Assembly: GCA_029490685.1 (NCBI GenBank)
Contig: CM055958.1
Coordinates: 91,766,570-91,830,569 of the forward strand
Source: Schizonepeta tenuifolia
Taxonomy: Eukaryota; Streptophyta; Magnoliopsida; Lamiales; Lamiaceae
Length of the DNA stretch: 64,000 bases
Direction of reading: 5' to 3'
The notes beneath the pieces were generated by a model that saw only the letters and a list, made by a program, of their open reading frames with translations, ran no database searches and was not told the origin of the DNA. The position numbers and the translations under genes were made by a program. Of this stretch, positions 22,370 to 32,973 are shown piece by piece (the first letter of the stretch is position 1; every line of letters starts with the position of its first letter).

Positions 22370-24812
22370 ATGGCACCAAAAAGAAAGAAGATGGCATCCT
22401 CTGGACCTTCCCTAGTCCCTACATCATACGAGGAATCCTTCGACATGCTGCTCTCCAAGATCCACTTCGAGCAGATTTTGTCAGAAGATGAACTGGAATC
22501 ACCAGTGCTGTCTCCCCTCGCTGAACTTCTCAGGGAGAACGGCCTTCTGAACTGGGCGACACTTTTTCCATCCCACCTGCTCAGGCGTCAAGTCGGAGAA
22601 TTCTACCTAAACATGCAGTCTCCCATCGACAGCCGAGACGGCTTCATTACATAAGTTTCTTGTCGACAACGAGATGTTCCGGCCATAACCATCCGCCGTG
22701 TCACCGTCCCCATTCCAGTTTCCGACATTCTATGCCAAATCATTCCACCAAATCATTCCACCACAGACACAGTTGAAAACATCACCGACGTGGAAGCCGA
22801 TCAATTTCTGGAGAGTGCTCTCATCACTCCAGAAAAATTGAGGAGCAATATGCAACGAACGAAGTTGAAGCCAGAGCATCGACTTCTGTTCGATATTGTA
22901 TCCAAGGTCATCTTCGGATACAGTGGGGCCTTTGGAGACATCAGCCGACCGAAGCTCAAGTAGCTGATTGCTTTGGAGCACAAGCATAAACACGGCATCA
23001 ACTGGTTCAGTTATTTCGAACACCAGTTGACACTGGAGAGGCAGAAGATCTCCGAATCCACAACCGACTCTGGAGAGAAGTTGTTGAGTGTCAAGGGAAC
23101 TCTCAACTTCGGTTGCAAAATTTCTGCTCTGATCCTTTTTGCAACAAAGGATCAGAACATAGTCTGGGAAGACTGTGAGGTGACCCCTGTGAAGAAGCAG
23201 ATGCTGTTCCCAACAGCCAAGAAGGCTTTGGACGTGATCAGGAGTGTCTACACTCCGAAAGACAAGAGGGAAGCTGTGAAAACAGCTGAAGAAAAAGACA
23301 CAGCTAAAGAGCTGCCCCCAGTTGTCGGCCGCAAATCAAAATTAACAGGTGCACGCCGACAAAGAGCTGAGTCGGAGAAGGAGAAAGAGGAAGAACCAAC
23401 CAAGAAGAAGTTGAGGCTTCACCTCAAGAAGTCAACTGCCAAACCAGCTGAGGAGGTACCAGCTATGGAGGCACCAGCTGAGGAGGGCCCAACTGAGGAA
23501 CTAACTGAATCGAGTCACTCAGTTGACAAGGATGCGTTCGAGATTGTTCCTCGCGCTGCTGGAACCAATGAAATGGAAGGGGTGGAGACTGACCCAGAAG
23601 ATGAGCCAAACATCCCCTCGGATGCATCTTCTTCATCTGAGGAAACCGAGGATGTTCTAACCTCCCCCACGGCAGGAGCTGATGCCGTACAGCCCGAACC
23701 GGTTATCCCAACCGATACCCAGCCAGAAATTCCGAGCTCCTCGCTCGATGCCAACATTGAGACCACTCTTTCGGCCAATGTTGATGAACCTCTTGATGCT
23801 AACATCCCCACACTATCCGAAATTCCGAGCTCCCAGCTCGATGCCAACGTTGAGACCACTTCTTTGGCCAACGTTGAAGAAACCCTTGAACCGATTCCAT
23901 ACGAAAATCTATCTCCCTTCCCCATCGACGACGAAGCTGACCGTCAAGCTGTCGCACTGGAACATGAAGGCAAGCTAGCCTACTGTTTTCAGAAGTTGAT
24001 CGGGATGTTCCCTGAGGCTCGCGACATGCCTACTTTTGCCACTCTCAGAACTGAGCTGCTATATCAATTCAATATAATATTCAGCCACTGGTATGTGAAG
24101 GAAGATACCATCCGCATACACAGCTGGAACCAGCTCAAGGCCGATGAGTCACGAATAAGGGATTACTTCAACTACACCAACCTTGAGGTTGCCTACAACA
24201 ACAAGGTTGCGCTGCTGACGCGTCGTCTGGACATCAGAAAGGCTGAAGAAAGAGACACCAGGGAGTCAGCTGAACAAGACTGTGTCGCCTTCCTTGATAA
24301 CATGCTAATCAAGTCGGCTGAGTTCATCGATGACCTGGACGCAGCAGCCGCAGCAGCCAAGCAGGAAGAGAAAGAACTTCAACAGTACATGGCAAACCGC
24401 CAAACCATGGTCACTGTTGACAAGTGGATGCCAGCTGAGTGGAATGAAGACTGGGAATCATTCAAACAGGAGTTTGTGAATGATTTCTACTACAGAAAAG
24501 TCTTCACAACTGAGGATGCGAGGAGAGCATTCAAGGAAGCCCTGACTGAGTCACTCTGGGGATCTGGGCATGTTCAGCCAATTCAGGCGAGCAATAATAG
24601 ATGCAAAACTGGATATGAACACAGTCCCGGTCCCTCAGAAAGTCACTTATCTCCCTCCCTTCCTCCCAGACTCAAGAAACCCCAACCGTCAGAAGATAGC
24701 AGCTGAAGCAAGACAAGTTTGTCGGGAGCATGGGATTGATATTTCAAAGGAGATGGATGCCAAAAGAGAAATTTTTGTTAGAATTTTTAGCAAGTATGGG
24801 CTTAAGTATTAG
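22370..24812 (+). pseudogene. Extra (third) ORF of element B, internally deleted
   Basis: The same protein as in elements C and D, starting at the shared ATG (MAPKRKKMASS). The N-terminal plant-transposon-like region, the acidic Pro/Ala/Glu part, the EIPSS.LDAN repeats and the YCFQKLIG segment are present. Stops: TAA at 22652-22654 and TAG at 22961-22963. About 1.14 kb is missing near 24418: the coiled coil is gone and VTV is joined directly to the DKWMPAEWNE segment. A 1-bp deletion near 24552 shifts the frame, so the last 80 codons (24570-24812) read in another frame. Function unknown. Confidence 0.8.
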
Positions 24813-25080
24813 TCAAGTTAAAGTTTTTGAGCAACTGATGTTTTTTTTATTTTTGTGCATTTTGTTGTAACCATCAGTTGTAATGAAAACTTTCTTCAGT
24901 TATCCGATTCACCTTGACGTACAATCTCTAGTTGTCCAAGCTCTGAATCGCAAAGTTATTTCAATACCATGTTATAACTGTGCTAACCCTTTGATGTTTT
25001 AATCTTATAGACTGTCTAGAATTTCAGCTGAGATTTTAAATAGGTCAGTAGAGATTAGATCAGTAGGGTTTTGGCATCAT

Positions 25081-25095
25081 CAAAAGGGGGAAAAT
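25081..25095 (+). promoter_or_regulatory. Polypurine tract of element B
   Basis: CAAAAGGGGGAAAAT lies directly before the 3' LTR at 25096. One A has moved across the G run compared with A and C. Confidence 0.8.
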
Positions 25096-26570
25096 TGTTG
25101 GGAAATTTATTAAAGTTTTGATTGATTCCAAAACCAACTGACCCCAACCGAGTAGATGTTGCCATATCCTAATGTTAGCATTTAGGCTCGCTGTTTGAGC
25201 AATGTTGAGATTTTATCTTTACAGGACTCCAGCTGAAGACGGCAACAAGGCTTCACTCGGATAGAACATCAGATGTAAGAAATACAACTGAGCGTTTAAG
25301 GGGGAAGATGCGTTCAAGACATAGAACATCATATGGTGTTAAAGGGGGAAGAACATCAGATGTAAGAAAAACAACTGAGCGTTCGAGCCAACTGATCAAT
25401 CGATAACATAAAGTTCAAAGCAGCTGAGGGTTCAACTATTCTTCCTCAGACAGATCGTCACATGAAGATAACAATCAGATAGAACATCAGCTGAAGACCA
25501 CTCAGATGAAGATCAAACTTCTCAAGTGACTAACCATTGTTGAAAAACTAAGGTTGAGGTTTGAAATTGAAATAGGATGTCACGTGAAAGTTTGACGTTC
25601 TGTCATTACCTCATTTGGCCCAACACAAGGCTGTCTCAGATGGAAAGCAGAAGTTCACAGTTGCCAAATTAGGAAAGTCTGCAGAGATGAGAGACAAGCC
25701 ATCGCTTTCACAGAACAGAGATCAACGGCTCATCCAACGGCTAGTTGATTCTCTCCGCCTATAAATAGAGGCACTCATTCATTCACCAAGACTCAGAAGA
25801 CAGATAATTGCGAGAAGAGATAGACGAGCGAACATCACCAGTTGAGAGTTCATATCGCAAACGAGCAAAACCGAAATCAATCTCTAAGAACATCACTAGT
25901 TGAGAGTTCCTAAAGTGTTAGAATTTGTCTTGGTGTTTTTGATCTTTGTTTGAGTCATCATTTGTTCAAGCCTAGATCCTAGCTCACTTCCTATTCGAGC
26001 TAGTAGTTGGAAAAACCCACCATTTCACACACTCCTTAAAAAGGTTGTTAGGATCCTACTCTTCCCAAAATTGATTAGATAGGTTGATAAGTACCCGTAA
26101 ACTTATCTGTATGGTTGATAAGTACCCGTAAACTTATCTGAACGGTTGCAAAGCCCGCGTAAGCTTTGTGGTTAGTCCTAAAGAACTTGGACTGAGTTGT
26201 TTGGATTCACAACTCCCCGTGGACGTAGGAGTTCTCTCCGAACCACATAAATCCTTTGTGTGCTTGTGTTTATTATTCAGTTAATTTTTGCATATTCAAC
26301 TGACCAACTAACCAGCACTCAAACTGCATCTTTACATCTCAACTGTTTTGGTTATTGACCAACCTTGCATCTGAGCGTGAGTTATTTTTATACGAGTTAT
26401 TTTTATCCACCACATTCCGCACAACACCACTCTTCCAGCTGAGTATTCTTACTCAGTTGTGAATCCAGCTGAGTCCCCTTTTTACTCAGTTGTGATATTT
26501 TCGAGAGTTGTTTTAAAATTCCTATCTGGTGTATCCCCCCCATACACCAGAACTCGTATCGGGACCATCA
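25096..26570 (+). repeat. 3' LTR of element B
   Basis: 1,475 bp, TGTTGGG to CCATCA, the same subtype as 525-2000 with about 3% differences by eye. Host sequence starts at 26571. Confidence 0.92.
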
Positions 26571-26818
26571 AATTATTTAACATTACGTTAATGAAATTTA
26601 AGAGCGCAATATGATTTTTTTCAATAAATAAAAAAAAATGAAAGTCTCGATGTGCTCATGACTAGCTAAGAATTAGCTAAATAAGGTTTTAACGAGAATT
26701 GGTGTGGAATACAAACCCCCAAAAATAACCAAACAAAAATAAAAAAGAAATTATGAATCTGTTCATCACTAGCTAAGAATTAGCTAAATAATGTTTTGAC
26801 AAGAATTGGTGTGGACAA
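26571..26818. repeat. Host spacer with a 50-bp direct repeat
   Basis: This short stretch between element B and the older LTR holds two near-identical copies of a segment reading CTAGCTAAGAATTAGCTAAA and ending in GAATTGGTGTGGA, at 26656-26709 and 26763-26814. The offset is 106-107 bp. No gene is seen. Confidence 0.6.
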
Positions 26819-26934
26819 TGTTGGAACCGATTATTGAAAATCGATTCGATTTTGTCCGAGGATCAATTATGGAATATCTAATGAACATACAAAATTCATA
26901 CCTAGCATGCTCCTACGAATTTAATTATAATCAT

Positions 26935-28453
26935 TGATGGTCCCGATACGAGTTCTGGTGTATGGGGGTGGGGAATACACCAGATATAACTTTTTAAAAA
27001 CAACCCCCTGAGAATATCACAACCGAGTAAGAAGACTCAGTTGGAAGTGTAGTGATGTGCGGAATGTGGTGGAAAATAACTCGTATAAATAACTCACGCT
27101 TATGCAGGGTCGGTCAATAACCAAGACAGTTAAGAAGTAAAGATGCAGTTTGTATGCTGTTTAGTTGGTCAGTTGAATATGCAATAAGTAACTGAATAAT
27201 AAGCACAAACACACAAGGATTTACGTGGTTCGGAGATAACTCCTACGTCCACGGGGAGTTGTGAGTCCACACAACTCAGTCCAAGTTCTTCTGGACAAAC
27301 CACAAAGCTTACGCGGGCTTTGCAACCGTTAAGATAAGTTTACGGGTACTTATCAACCTTACAGATAAGTTTACGGGTACTTATCAACCTATCTACTCAA
27401 TTTCGGGAAGAGTAGAGTCCTAACAACCTTTTCAGGTGTGTGTGAAAGTGGGATTTCCAACTACTAGCTCGAACAAGAAAGTGAGCTAGGATCTAACACT
27501 CTACGAACTCTCAACTATTGATGTTCTCAAGGTTGGATCGAAAAACACTAAGACAGAATCTAACACTCTAGGAACTCTCAACTAGTGATGCTCTTAGAGA
27601 TTGATTTCAATCAAGCTCTTCTTGCTATATGAACTCTCAACTGGTGATGTTCGCTCGTCTATCTTTTTGCTCTGTCTTCTCGTGTGTGTTCTATTCTATG
27701 GTGAATGAATGAATGCCTCTATTTATAGGCGGAGAGAATCAACTAGCCGTTGGATGAACCATTGATCTCTGTTCTTTGAAAGCGATGGCTTGTCTCTCAT
27801 CTCTGCAGACTTTCTTGATTTGGCAACTGTGAACTTCTGTTTTCCATCTGAGACAGCCTTGTGTTGGGCCAAATGAGGTAATGACAGAACGTCAAACCTT
27901 CACGTGACTTCCTTATTTGAAATTCAAATTTCAACCTTTGACTTCCAACATTTGATAGTCGGTTGAGTCGTTTGATCGTCATCTGATTGGTCTTCAGCTG
28001 ATGTTCTGTCTGAGTAGGAACAGTTGAACTCTCAGCTGCTTTAAACTTCATCTTGTTGATCTTATCAGTTCGAGTCCTGCAACTGATGTTCTATCTCTTG
28101 AACGCTCAGTTGACTTTCTGATGTTCTGAAACTTGAACTCTCAGTTGTCTTTCTGATGTTCTGAATCTTATCAGTTGGCTCGAACGCTCAGATGACTTTC
28201 TTCCATCTGATGTTCTCTTACAACTTCCTCCTTTTTAATTCTCATCTGATGAACGCTCAGTTGTCTTTCTTACAACTGATGTTCTGTCCGAGTGAAGCCT
28301 TGTTGCCTTCTTCAGCTGGAGTCCTGTAAAGATAAAATCTTAACATTTCTCAAACAGCGAGCCTAAATGCTAACAATAGGATCTGGCAACATCTACTCGG
28401 TTGGGGCCGGTTGGTTTTGGAATCAATCAAAATTTTACTTAAATTTTCCAACA
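26935..28453 (-). repeat. 3' LTR of element D
   Basis: 1,519 bp, inverted orientation; it starts TGATGGTCCC and ends TTCCAACA on the plus strand. It is closest to the A/B LTR subtype. TATA box (reverse of CTATTTATAGG) near 27718. Confidence 0.92.
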
Positions 28454-28468
28454 ATTTCCCCCTTTTTG
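28454..28468 (-). promoter_or_regulatory. Polypurine tract of element D
   Basis: On the plus strand ATTTCCCCCTTTTTG follows the 3' LTR; read in reverse it is the same CAAAAAGGGGGAAAT as in the other copies. Confidence 0.85.
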
Positions 28469-28756
28469 ATGATGCCAAATCCCTTATAAAACCCTTACAG
28501 ATCAAACTGATCTAAACTCTAACTGACCTATCTAAAATCTCAGCTGAAATTCTAGACAATCTATAAGATTAAAACATCAAAGGGTTAGCACAGTTATAAC
28601 ATGGTATTGAAATAACTTTGCGATTCAGAGCTTGGACAACTAGAGATTGTTCATCAAGGTGAATCGTATAACTGATGAAAGTTTTCATTACAACTGATGG
28701 TTACAGAGAAAGCACAAAAGTCAAAAATTACATCAGTTGCTCAAAAACTAACTGAG

Positions 28757-31700
28757 CTAATATTTAAGCCCATACTTGCTAAACATTCTAACAAAAATTT
28801 CTCTTTTAGCTTCCGACTCCTTCGAAATGTCAACCCCGTGCTCTCAACAAACTTGTCTTGCCTCAGCTGCTATCTTCGTTCGGTTGGGGTTTCGAGAGTC
28901 TGGAAGGAAGGGAGGCTGATAAGTGACCTTCTTAGGGACCGGGACTGTGTTCAGATCCAGTTTTGCATCTATCATTGCACGTCTGAACTGGCTGAACATG
29001 CCCGGGTCCCCAGAGTGTAACTCGGTCAGGGCTTCCTTGAATGCTTTCCTCGGATCGTTAGTTGAGAATACCTTCCTATAATAGAAGTCATTCACAAACT
29101 CCTGCTTGAAAGACTCCCAGTCCTCGTTCCACTCTGCTGGCATCCACTTGTCCACATGCCTGAATCGACTTTGCAGCTTAACCTTCCCTGACAGCCTCTG
29201 TTGCTTCAACCGAGCTTCAGCCTTAACCTGATGTTTATCTATTCGGCGACGGCTGCGGAAGGCAATGTTCCTATCTAGGTTTTTGGTTATCTTGGTCAGC
29301 TCCTCCTCGAACTGGTTGACTCTTTTCGCTTGGCTGGCAGCGAACTTTTTGATCCAGTCGGGATTCATGTAGTCCTTTTCCGCAACATCCATAGCCTTGG
29401 CAGCAGCAATACACTCTTCGGTTGTGATACCGTCGAGTTACGAATCAAGCTCGACTGCGATCTCGGCTATGGAGTTGTAAGAAACTCCATACTGCTCGGC
29501 CTGCACCAAGTCCTTAGCCATTTCAGTTCCTCCGACGTCGGTTGGCTTGGGAATGGACTTCTTCTTCTGGGTCTTCTTCTTCGACTGAGATTTTTCAGCT
29601 GGAATCTCTTCCTCAGCCTGGGTCTCAACTTCCTCCTGAACATCTTCCCTTTGCATCTCCTTTTCACCAGTCTCTTCCCTCTTTTTGGCATCAGCAACAA
29701 GGCTTGCGACTGAGCCAACAAGAGAGGTAAGTTGTTGTTCAACTTGTTGGATGCGGTTGAAGAGTTCGTCGATCGCGCACTCTAACTCAACCTTCTTCGC
29801 CAGTTTAGAGTCAAGGCATTCTTGTTCGGCTTTTTTCAGAGCAGCGAGGTTTTCATTGACCTCAGTTTGAAAAGCAACAAACTCAGCCCATCTTGACTCG
29901 AACCGAGATTCCCATTCTTGGTCTTGAGTCTGTTGGGATTTGGCGAGGTTGGAGTCAGAAATGGACTTGAAGACATTCAGCTCGGACTTGATCCCCAGAA
30001 CGGTTGACTTGAGATCAGAGAAGTCTTGGCTGGTGGAGGTTGAGAATTCTTCCAGCTTTATCTTCAGTAAAACATTCTCCTCTTCCAGCTTCTTGTTCTT
30101 CTCCTCGTGTGCTTCCAACATCCTCAGCTGATCTTCTTCGTTGTGCTGGAAGTTGGCAAGCATCTCCGTCCTTAGTTGGTTCACCCTCTCAGCGATCAGC
30201 TCGCAAATTTCTTCAGTTGAGGGCGCTGGCTGATCAGCTGGAGCTTGGTGTTCAGATTGTGCTGGCTGGTCAACTATAACCATGGCTTGACGGTTGGCCA
30301 GGTACAGTTGAAGCTCTTCTTCTTCTTCCTTGGCTACTGTGGCAGCTGCGTCCAGGTCATTAATGAACTCAGCCGACTTGACAAGCATGTTATCGAGGAA
30401 GTCAATGCAGTCTTGTCCAGTTGTCTCCCTGGTATCTCTTCCTTCAGCCTTGCTGAGGTCCAGACGACGCGTCAGCAGCGTAACCTTATTGTTGTAGGCA
30501 ACCTCCAGATTGGTGTAGTTGAAGTAATCTCTGATGCGTGACTCGTCGGCCTTCAACTGGTCCCAGCTGTGTATCCTTATAGTATCTTCCTTCATATACC
30601 AGTGACTGAAGATGAGGTTGAACTGGTACAGCAGCTCGGTCCCAAGCGTAGCAAAAATCGGCATGTCGCGCGCTTCAGGGAACATCCCGATCAGCTTCTG
30701 GAAGCAGTAGGCCACCTTGCCTTCATGCTCCAACGCGACGGCCTGACGATCAGCTTCGTCATCGATTGGGGAGGAAGATAGATTCTTGTATGGAATCGGT
30801 TCAAAAGTTTCATCAATGTTGACCAAAGAAGTGGTCTCAACATTGGCATCAAGCTGGGAGCTTGGAATTTCGGATTCTGTGGGGATGGGGGTATCAACAG
30901 GTTCATCAACATTGGCCGAAGAAATGGTCTCAATGTTGGCATCGAGCGATGAGCTCGGAATTTCTGGCTGTGAGTCGGTTGTGAGAGCGAGAGGCTCTTT
31001 GGGCGATACGGCATCAACTCCTGCCGTGGGAGAGGTTGGAATATCTTCAGTTTCCTCAGAGGAGGAAGAAGCATCCGAGGAGAGATTTGTTTCCATGCCT
31101 TCAATTATGTCTTTGTGAGGAACAACCTCGAAGGCAGCCACTTCAACTGAGTGACTTGACTCAGACGGCTCCTCAGCTGGTGTCTTCTCAACCGGTGCCT
31201 CCACAGCTGGCAACTCCTCAGCTGGCACATCCTCAGCTGGTGCGTCCTCAGCTGGTATCTCTTCCTCAGCTGGCACATCCTTAGCTGATGTCGCAACCGA
31301 CTTCTTCTTGATCCGCAGCCTCATCTTCTTCTTGGCTAGCTCTTCAGGTGTTTCCTTCTCCGACTCAGCTCATTGTCGGCGAGCAGCTTTTGATTTTAAG
31401 GGGCGGCTAACAGCTGGTACCTCCTCAGCTGTCTTTACAGCTTCCTTCTTCTCCTTAGGAGTATAAACACTCCTAACAACATCCAGAGCCTTCTTTGCTG
31501 TTGGGAACAACGTCAGCTTCTTCATCGGGGTCTCCTCACAGTCATCCCAGACCATGTTCTGACCCTTTGTTGCGAAAAGGATCAGAGCGGAGATTTTACA
31601 ATCGAAGTTGAGTGTCCCCTTGATATTCAACAACCTCTCTCCAGATTCGGTTGTGGATTCGGAGATCTTCTGCTTCTCCAATGTCAGCTGGTTTTTAAAA

Positions 31701-32338
31701 TATTGGAACCAGTTGATCTCATGTTTGTATTCCAAGGCCAGCAACTGTTTGAGCTTCGGTCGGCTGATGTCTCCGAAAGCGCCACTGTAACCGAACACCA
31801 CTTTGGATACGACATCGAACAAGAGTCGATGTTCTGGCTTCAACTTGGTCCTCTGCATATTACTCCTTAGTTTTTCTGGGGTGATCAGAGCACTTTCCAA
31901 AAAAGAATTGGCTTCCGCATCGGAGGTGTTGTCGACGAAGTCCGTGGCGGAATGGTTTGGTGGAATGATTTGGCGAAGGATGTCGGAAACTGCAATGGGA
32001 ACAGTGATACGGTGAATGGTTCTGGCTGGAACGTCACATTGACGACAAGTAACTTCCATAAAGAGCCCGTCTCGGCTGTCGATGGGAAGTTGCAGGTTCT
32101 GATAAAACTCTCCAACCTGTCGCCTGAGAAGGTGGGACGGGAAGAGCATCGCCCAGTTCAGGAGGCCGTTCTCCCTAAGAGTATTGGCAAGGGGAGACAG
32201 CACCGGCGACTCCAATTCATCCTCTAAAAGGATCTGCTCAAAGTGTATCTTGGAGACCAGCAGATCAAAAGATTCTTCGTATGATGTGGGAACAAGGGAA
32301 GGTCCGGAGGATGCCATCTTCTTTCCTTTAGGTGCCAT
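28757..32338 (-). pseudogene. Extra (third) ORF of element D, 1,194 codons, three stops
   Basis: This is the clearest copy of the third ORF: one continuous frame from ATG 32338 to TAG 28757-28759 with only three nonsense codons (31370-31372, 29438-29440, 28844-28846) and no frameshift. Layout by residue: basic start (1-20); region with LLRRQVGEFY and GYSGAFGDIS like 'putative plant transposon protein' domains (to about 205); a conserved block to about 310; acidic Pro/Ala/Glu repeats (about 355-400); EIPSS.LDAN repeats (about 460-500); YCFQKLIG block (about 535-650); coiled coil (about 690-870); lysine-rich linker; conserved C-terminus from DKWMPAEWNE (about 1055). No transmembrane helix or signal peptide is seen, so an envelope role is not supported. 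Function unknown. Confidence 0.85.
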
Positions 32339-32473
32339 TTAGAATGCAGTGAAGGTTATATAGGAGAGAAGGAAAAACTTTGCAGAAAATGGTTAGACAG
32401 AATTATAGACGATGATGAACAGTTACTGCAGATAGACACAAATGTAGAAGGTAAGAGATCACTCCCTAATTTT

Positions 32474-32485
32474 CCGCCTTTTATA
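32474..32485 (-). promoter_or_regulatory. Putative internal promoter TATA box before the extra ORF of element D
   Basis: Reads TATAAAAGGCGG on the minus strand, 136 bp before the ATG at 32338, at the same place as the TATA boxes noted in C and B. Confidence 0.5.
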
Positions 32486-32728
32486 GGTCAGTGACTCGGT
32501 TGAAATCGACGGCTAGGGTTGAATGGCGCGAATCCATCAACGACTGAGATCTTGCGACTGTTGACTAGCTTTGACTGATGTCATAATCCGAGTTCCAACC
32601 AGCGCGTGAGAAGGTGAACTGTTTTTCATGTCAGCCCAGTTGCACTATAAAGTAGGGCTATGTATGCTCAGCCGTACTTTACATTAAATGCGCTATGTTG
32701 GCTATTTTAATGTAACTGACATGCTCAG

Positions 32729-32755
32729 GAATGTTTGAATTTATTTCAAACATTC
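32729..32755. repeat. Perfect hairpin in the spacer of element D
   Basis: The same 27-bp palindrome as in elements B and C. The rest of the 635-bp spacer (32339-32973) holds CAGCTGA-rich sequence and polypurine-like runs but no ORF. Confidence 0.9.
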
Positions 32756-32973
32756 TCATTTAAGACACAAACACCTTCAGCCATAAATGATACTTGCCAG
32801 CTGATGTCGGAATCAGCTGTGTTATAATGTTGCGGCATACCATCAGCTGACTCGAGTTCGTCTGTTCAGCTGACGTCTGATGTCTTCAGTTGACAATCCG
32901 CATCTGATGTCTTCGGTTGGCGATCCGCATCTGAGATTCCCCCTTCATCTGAGCTTCCTCCTCAGATGGATAT

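Larger units (their letters stand above)
525..26570 (+). mobile_element. Ty1/copia (Sirevirus-like) LTR retrotransposon B, interrupted by element C
   Basis: LTRs are at 525-2000 and 25096-26570; the primer site is at 2003. gag is split by element C at 3481/17134. pol runs 18301-21732, the extra ORF 22370-24812, and the polypurine tract 25081-25095. Without C it is about 12.4 kb. Protease, integrase, RT and RNase H come in the copia order (integrase before RT). The Sirevirus assignment rests on the polypurine tract context, large size, long gag and a third ORF. There is no 5-bp target duplication across its ends: the left side is the polypurine tract of A and the right side is AATTA, as expected if A and B share an LTR in a tandem. 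Confidence 0.9.

Noticed and set aside
25096..26575. Target duplication of element B
   Set aside because: AATTA to the right is not matched at 520-524 (GAAAT); the left side is the interior of element A, so no duplication is expected there.
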